Shown here: positions 61,504-64,000 of the stretch, piece by piece | How the letters are laid out: every line of letters starts with the position of its first letter | Numbering within the stretch: position 1 is the stretch's first letter | Origin: Paraflavitalea soli | GTDB taxonomy: Bacteria; Bacteroidota; Bacteroidia; Chitinophagales; Chitinophagaceae | DNA length: 64,000 nucleotides | Assembly (NCBI RefSeq): GCF_003555545.1 | Contig: NZ_CP032157.1 | Coordinates: forward strand, 4,158,546 to 4,222,545 | Direction: 5' to 3' | Notes under the pieces: generated by a model | The model's input: only the letters and a program-made list of their open reading frames with translations | What the model was told of the DNA's origin: nothing | Databases searched by the model: none | Program-made: the position numbers and the translations under genes

Positions 61504-62424
61504 ATGGCCGGGGAATTACATTTCAACAGAACGAGGATTGCACCAACACCCAGTGGTTTCTTACACCTGGGCAATGTGTTGTCGTTTGTGATCACGGTAG
61601 CATGGGCACGGAAAACAGGGGCAAGCATCCTGCTGCGCATCGATGATCTTGACCGCGAAAGGTATCAACCCCGGTACGTGCAGGACATCTTTGATACGCT
61701 GTATTTCCTGGAGCTGCCCTGGGATGAAGGTCCACGCGACCTGACTGACTTTGAGCAGCACTATAGTCAGGTACACCGCCTGCCGCTTTACCAGGAAGCC
61801 TTACAGGTGTTGGGCAACCATGGGCCGGTATATACCTGCACCTGTTCGCGCTCCACAATACACGGTGTTACTACCAACAGCGCCTATCCCGGCACCTGCC
61901 GCAATAAATACTATCCGCTGGATACAGCACAGGCCAACTGGCGGTTGTATACGGGTGATAGCAAGCCGCTGGAGATACGGACATTGCCGCAGGGAACTAT
62001 GACCACTACCCTACCGCCTTCTATGGAAGATTTTGTGGTACGCAAAAAAGATGGAATGCCGGCTTATCAACTTACCTCGATCGTAGATGACCTGCATTTT
62101 GGTGTGGACCTTATTGTACGAGGGGCCGACCTGTGGCCTTGCACGATCGCCCAGCATTACCTGGCCTCGCAACTACCTGCCAATAGTTTTCACCAAACAG
62201 CTTTCTTTCACCATGCGCTGCTGACGAATGCAGCTGGCGCTAAGCTGTCTAAGTCAGCGGGAGATACTTCCATTCAATCGCTCAGGAAAGGACATAATAA
62301 TTCTTCTGCTATTTATGGTTTACTCAGCAGGACGCTTGGCCTTCAGGAACAAGCTCATAACTGGGAAACGCTGGCAGAACAATTGCCGGACATGCTGCAT
62401 CAGCCCCATGGAATTAATGAGTAG
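61504..62424 (+). CDS. gluQ: Glutamyl-Q tRNA(Asp) synthetase (truncated GluRS-like)
   Basis: Start set at the ATG at 61504 (306 residues), giving MAGELHFNRTRIAPTPSGFLHLGN, so the HIGH-like motif (LHLGN) is at the usual place. The KMSKS-like motif is KLSKSAGD, and the zinc-type cysteines are in YTCTCSRS and YPGTCRNKY. There is no anticodon-binding domain, as in GluQ-RS, which attaches glutamate to queuosine in tRNA-Asp. The longer frame to 61420 or beyond would overlap the antitoxin promoter and add no conserved sequence. It is divergent from the toxin-antitoxin pair. Confidence 0.88.
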   Translation: MAGELHFNRTRIAPTPSGFLHLGNVLSFVITVAWARKTGASILLRIDDLDRERYQPRYVQDIFDTLYFLELPWDEGPRDLTDFEQHYSQVHRLPLYQEALQVLGNHGPVYTCTCSRSTIHGVTTNSAYPGTCRNKYYPLDTAQANWRLYTGDSKPLEIRTLPQGTMTTTLPPSMEDFVVRKKDGMPAYQLTSIVDDLHFGVDLIVRGADLWPCTIAQHYLASQLPANSFHQTAFFHHALLTNAAGAKLSKSAGDTSIQSLRKGHNNSSAIYGLLSRTLGLQEQAHNWETLAEQLPDMLHQPHGINE

Positions 62425-62569
62425 TGGCTCCGGCCTTTGGCGGGACCTACCAGTTGGCTTTATCCTTTTTTACAGAATTAGTATTATATTGTCATTCAAA
62501 CCGGGTGCCAAACGGTAACCTGCTGGCTTGAACGATTATAATCCTGGGTAACCACTTAAAAACACTGTT

Positions 62570-62881
62570 ATGATCCTCACTATCCTGCTTTCGCTGATGG
62601 CTATTAGTTTCATTGCTCATGTATTGATGTTGTTTACCAGCTTTGGTGCTGGCGGCGTTAAGAAAAAACGCTACTTCCTATCACACCTCACGCTTTGGCT
62701 CACCGGGATATTTGGTTACGTGATCGCCTGGATCTATGCCGGAAAAGACGTATCTCCTGTTATCGATGTATTTGACACGCCCTTTAAACAATTCCTGATC
62801 ATCGTGCTGGCCTTTGCCTTATCGCTGATTGCGCACAGCATTGTAAGGATGTTTGTATTACCGCAATACAAGCGCGCATAA
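62570..62881 (+). CDS. Small membrane protein with three helices, unknown function
   Basis: This 103-residue protein has three predicted membrane helices (about 2-24, 37-57 and 73-95) separated by KKKRYF and the acidic loop DVSPVIDVFD. I do not recognise a family. The next gene, a ModE-like regulator, has its own promoter 30 bp downstream. The frame has no competitor and a good ATG. Confidence 0.65.
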   Translation: MILTILLSLMAISFIAHVLMLFTSFGAGGVKKKRYFLSHLTLWLTGIFGYVIAWIYAGKDVSPVIDVFDTPFKQFLIIVLAFALSLIAHSIVRMFVLPQYKRA

Positions 62882-62912
62882 GCTGTTGACCATAACGGGA
62901 AGCCTACCAAAG

Positions 62913-62933
62913 TGTGTACATTTGTTGTACACA
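62913..62933. promoter_or_regulatory. Operator dyad overlapping the promoter and start of the ModE-like gene
   Basis: TGTGTACA (62913-62920) and TGTACACA (62926-62933) form a perfect 8-bp dyad around TTTGT. The dyad contains a full -7 match, TACATTTG (62917-62924), with TTGAC at 62894 as a -33. Transcription would start within a few bases of the ATG at 62933, so the message would be nearly leaderless. Binding of the encoded regulator would block it. Confidence 0.7.
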
Positions 62934-63325
62934 TGAAAAAGCCAATAAAAGCCCTGCTCAAAAAGGGGCACTATAAGGTAAGCGGCAGCCTTTGGATCGA
63001 AGGCAATGGCACGCGCTTTTGGGGACCAGGGCCGGTAGAATTGCTGGAGCATATTGAAACAACAGGTTCTATCAACCAGGCGGCCAAACAGATGGGCATG
63101 TCCTACAAAAAAGCCTGGGAAATTGTAAACAGGCTCAACACGATGACCACCAGCCCGGTGGTGATCACGGCTACGGGGGGTGAGAAAGGGGGAGGTTCTT
63201 CCATTTCAGCGGAAGCAAAAGAAATGATCGCTTATCACCACCAGTTGCGCGAACGCTTCCAGGCCTTTCTGGAACAGGAGACGAAGGCGTTGGGAGACCA
63301 GCAGATGCATGCAACAAAGCGGTAG
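62933..63325 (+). CDS. ModE-like winged-helix regulator (N-terminal domain only)
   Basis: Start set at the ATG at 62933 (130 residues), whose first base is the last base of the operator dyad. The protein is one winged helix of the ModE/LysR type: SLWIEGNGTRFWGPGPVELLEHIETTGSINQAAKQMGMSYKKAWEIVNRLNTM, then VVITATGGEKGGGSSISAEAKEMIAYHHQL. It lacks the molybdate-binding C-terminal domains of full ModE, as do many short homologues. It may regulate molybdate or tungstate genes. The only molybdoenzyme here is 34 kb away, so that link is speculative. Confidence 0.85.
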   Translation: MKKPIKALLKKGHYKVSGSLWIEGNGTRFWGPGPVELLEHIETTGSINQAAKQMGMSYKKAWEIVNRLNTMTTSPVVITATGGEKGGGSSISAEAKEMIAYHHQLRERFQAFLEQETKALGDQQMHATKR

Positions 63326-63334
63326 CCCCTATGG
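63309..63334. repeat. Shared 3'-end repeat (GCAACAAAGCGGTAGCCCC)
   Basis: The sequence from 63309 covers the ModE-like stop codon and ends in the hairpin GCCCC TAT GGGGC. A close copy is at 39989-40008, at the stop of another gene, and a degraded copy at 63365-63389 (GCTACAAAGCGGTTATGTAA). Confidence 0.5.
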
Positions 63335-63406
63335 GGCATAATACACGTTCGATACGATCGCTTGCTACAAAGCGGTTATGTAAAGGGCTATGGGAATCTG
63401 GCAGAA

Positions 63407-63432
63407 GCGTTATATCTTTGAAAATATAACGC
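63407..63432 (+). promoter_or_regulatory. Dyad over the -7 element of the cytochrome-c peroxidase gene
   Basis: GCGTTATAT (63407-63415) and ATATAACGC (63424-63432) form a perfect 9-bp dyad. Between and overlapping them is TATCTTTG (63413-63420), a full TAnnTTTG match 34 bp before the ATG. No clear -33 element is seen, which suits an activated promoter. Confidence 0.6.
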
Positions 63433-63453
63433 ATTATACATGCGTACACCCTG

Positions 63454-64000
63454 ATGAAGCGCCCCATTGTTTATACAGGATGCATTCTTTTTATGGTGGC
63501 CTGTTTGTCGGCCATGAGTGTCCACAGGCAAATGGCCAAACCATTGAAACCGGACTATCCCTCCTATTTCGGCAACCGGATATTTATTCCTGCAGATAAC
63601 CCGCTGACGGAAGAAGGGGTGCAGCTAGGCAGGTTTTTATTTTATGAAACAAAGTTGTCGGCCAATAACCGTATTTCCTGTGCGCATTGTCACCAACAGG
63701 AACGTGCTTTTACAGATGGGCTGGCATTCAGCACGGGTGTAGATGGCACCTTAACAATGCGCAACAGCATGTCATTGGCCAACCTGTTGTGGATACGTAA
63801 TTTCTTTTGGGATGGAAGGGCGCAGGGGCTTGAAGCACAGGCGCAGGTTCCGCTCACTGACACGCATGAAATGGGACAACCGCTGGCAACCGCTGCTGAA
63901 AAATTACAAAAGACTAAAAACTATCCCGCACTTTTCAGCAAGGCCTTTGGCACTCCGGTGATCACAGGCGATCGTATCCTCAAAGCGCTGGCACAGTTTG
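63454..64000 (+). CDS. Di-haem cytochrome-c peroxidase / MauG family, N-terminal part (cut by window edge)
   Basis: From the ATG at 63454 the frame stays open for 182 residues to the window end. The N-terminus has a hydrophobic signal (VYTGCILFMVACLSA), possibly a lipoprotein. The domain begins NRIFIPADNPLTEEGVQLGRFLFYETKLSANNRISCAHCHQQERAFTDG, with the first haem site CAHCH and the conserved FTDG. RNSMSLANLLWIRNFFWDGRA and VPLTDTHEMG follow. The second haem site is outside the window. It should reduce peroxide or oxidise a protein partner in the periplasm. Confidence 0.88.
   Translation, partial: MKRPIVYTGCILFMVACLSAMSVHRQMAKPLKPDYPSYFGNRIFIPADNPLTEEGVQLGRFLFYETKLSANNRISCAHCHQQERAFTDGLAFSTGVDGTLTMRNSMSLANLLWIRNFFWDGRAQGLEAQAQVPLTDTHEMGQPLATAAEKLQKTKNYPALFSKAFGTPVITGDRILKALAQF

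Noticed and set aside
1-64000. CRISPR array candidates among the short tandem repeats
   Set aside because: The unit lengths are 7-8 bp without unique spacers of 25-40 bp, and no cas genes are present.
1-64000. tRNA and rRNA genes
   Set aside because: I looked for T-loop (GGTTCGAATCC-like) and rRNA core sequences on both strands and saw none that fold as expected. A short degenerate RNA could have been missed by eye.

Overview
The window is chromosomal DNA of a member of the Bacteroidota, most likely the Chitinophagaceae (Chitinophaga/Niastella-like). The grounds are: two TonB-dependent receptors, one paired with a DUF4249 lipoprotein; a C-terminal type IX secretion sorting domain on an esterase; two BlaI/M56 (BlaR1-like) modules; an MlaEFD operon of Bacteroidota type; carbohydrate enzymes of GH2, GH95 and PL6; almost no Shine-Dalgarno sequences; and several promoters of the Bacteroidota form (TTG, 17-20 nt, TAnnTTTG). 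I see no rRNA, tRNA, CRISPR array, insertion sequence or prophage. Both window edges cut genes: a membrane-anchored regulator at the left and a di-haem cytochrome-c peroxidase at the right.

Layout. 1-6 kb: truncated membrane regulator, GH2 beta-galactosidase, siderophore-type TonB receptor. 6-12.5 kb: divalent-metal efflux operon (small acidic protein, czcC-, czcB- and czcA-like genes). 12.6-16.4 kb: NIPSNAP protein, T9SS-secreted esterase, TPR lipoprotein. 16.4-19 kb: mlaE-mlaF-mlaD on the minus strand. 19-22.2 kb: S1/P1 nuclease, HAD hydrolase, glucose-6-phosphate dehydrogenase. 22.3-25.7 kb: BlaI, an M56 protease with a heptad-repeat tail, and a secreted protein built of the same heptads. 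25.8-32.5 kb: YhcH-like protein, two-subunit molybdopterin oxidoreductase, DUF4249 with its TonB receptor. 32.6-39.7 kb: TetR plus a tripartite RND multidrug pump. 40-46.5 kb: Gfo/Idh/MocA oxidoreductase, a broken regulator, DUF1801, DUF2652, subtilase, lectin-hydrolase fusion. 46.6-55.3 kb: membrane-tethered regulator, YncE-phosphoesterase, PL6 lyase, DUF488, GH95 fucosidase. 55.3-58.3 kb: second BlaI/M56 module with a 29-residue repeat sensor domain. 58.4-64 kb: phosphoesterase, sugar isomerase, ParE-type toxin-antitoxin pair, Glu-Q-tRNA(Asp) synthetase, ModE-like regulator, start of the cytochrome-c peroxidase.

The most unusual features are not single genes. (1) Eleven intergenic loci carry degenerate tandem repeats with strict 7-bp (sometimes 8-bp) periodicity in several sequence families. 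They usually sit at a 3' end, and one runs into a stop codon. (2) A second repeat family is REP-like (core CTTCGACAAGCTCAGCCTGA, often joined to a GGGTGAGCCGCC hairpin). One member is a 42-bp unit with 7-bp terminal inverted repeats between 11-bp direct repeats. (3) The two BlaI/M56 modules carry different repetitive periplasmic tails, and in one the same DRxQAxx heptads recur in a secreted neighbour, which suggests a sensor-ligand pair. (4) Several perfect or near-perfect dyads lie on promoter elements or start codons (TetR, ModE-like, BlaI, peroxidase).
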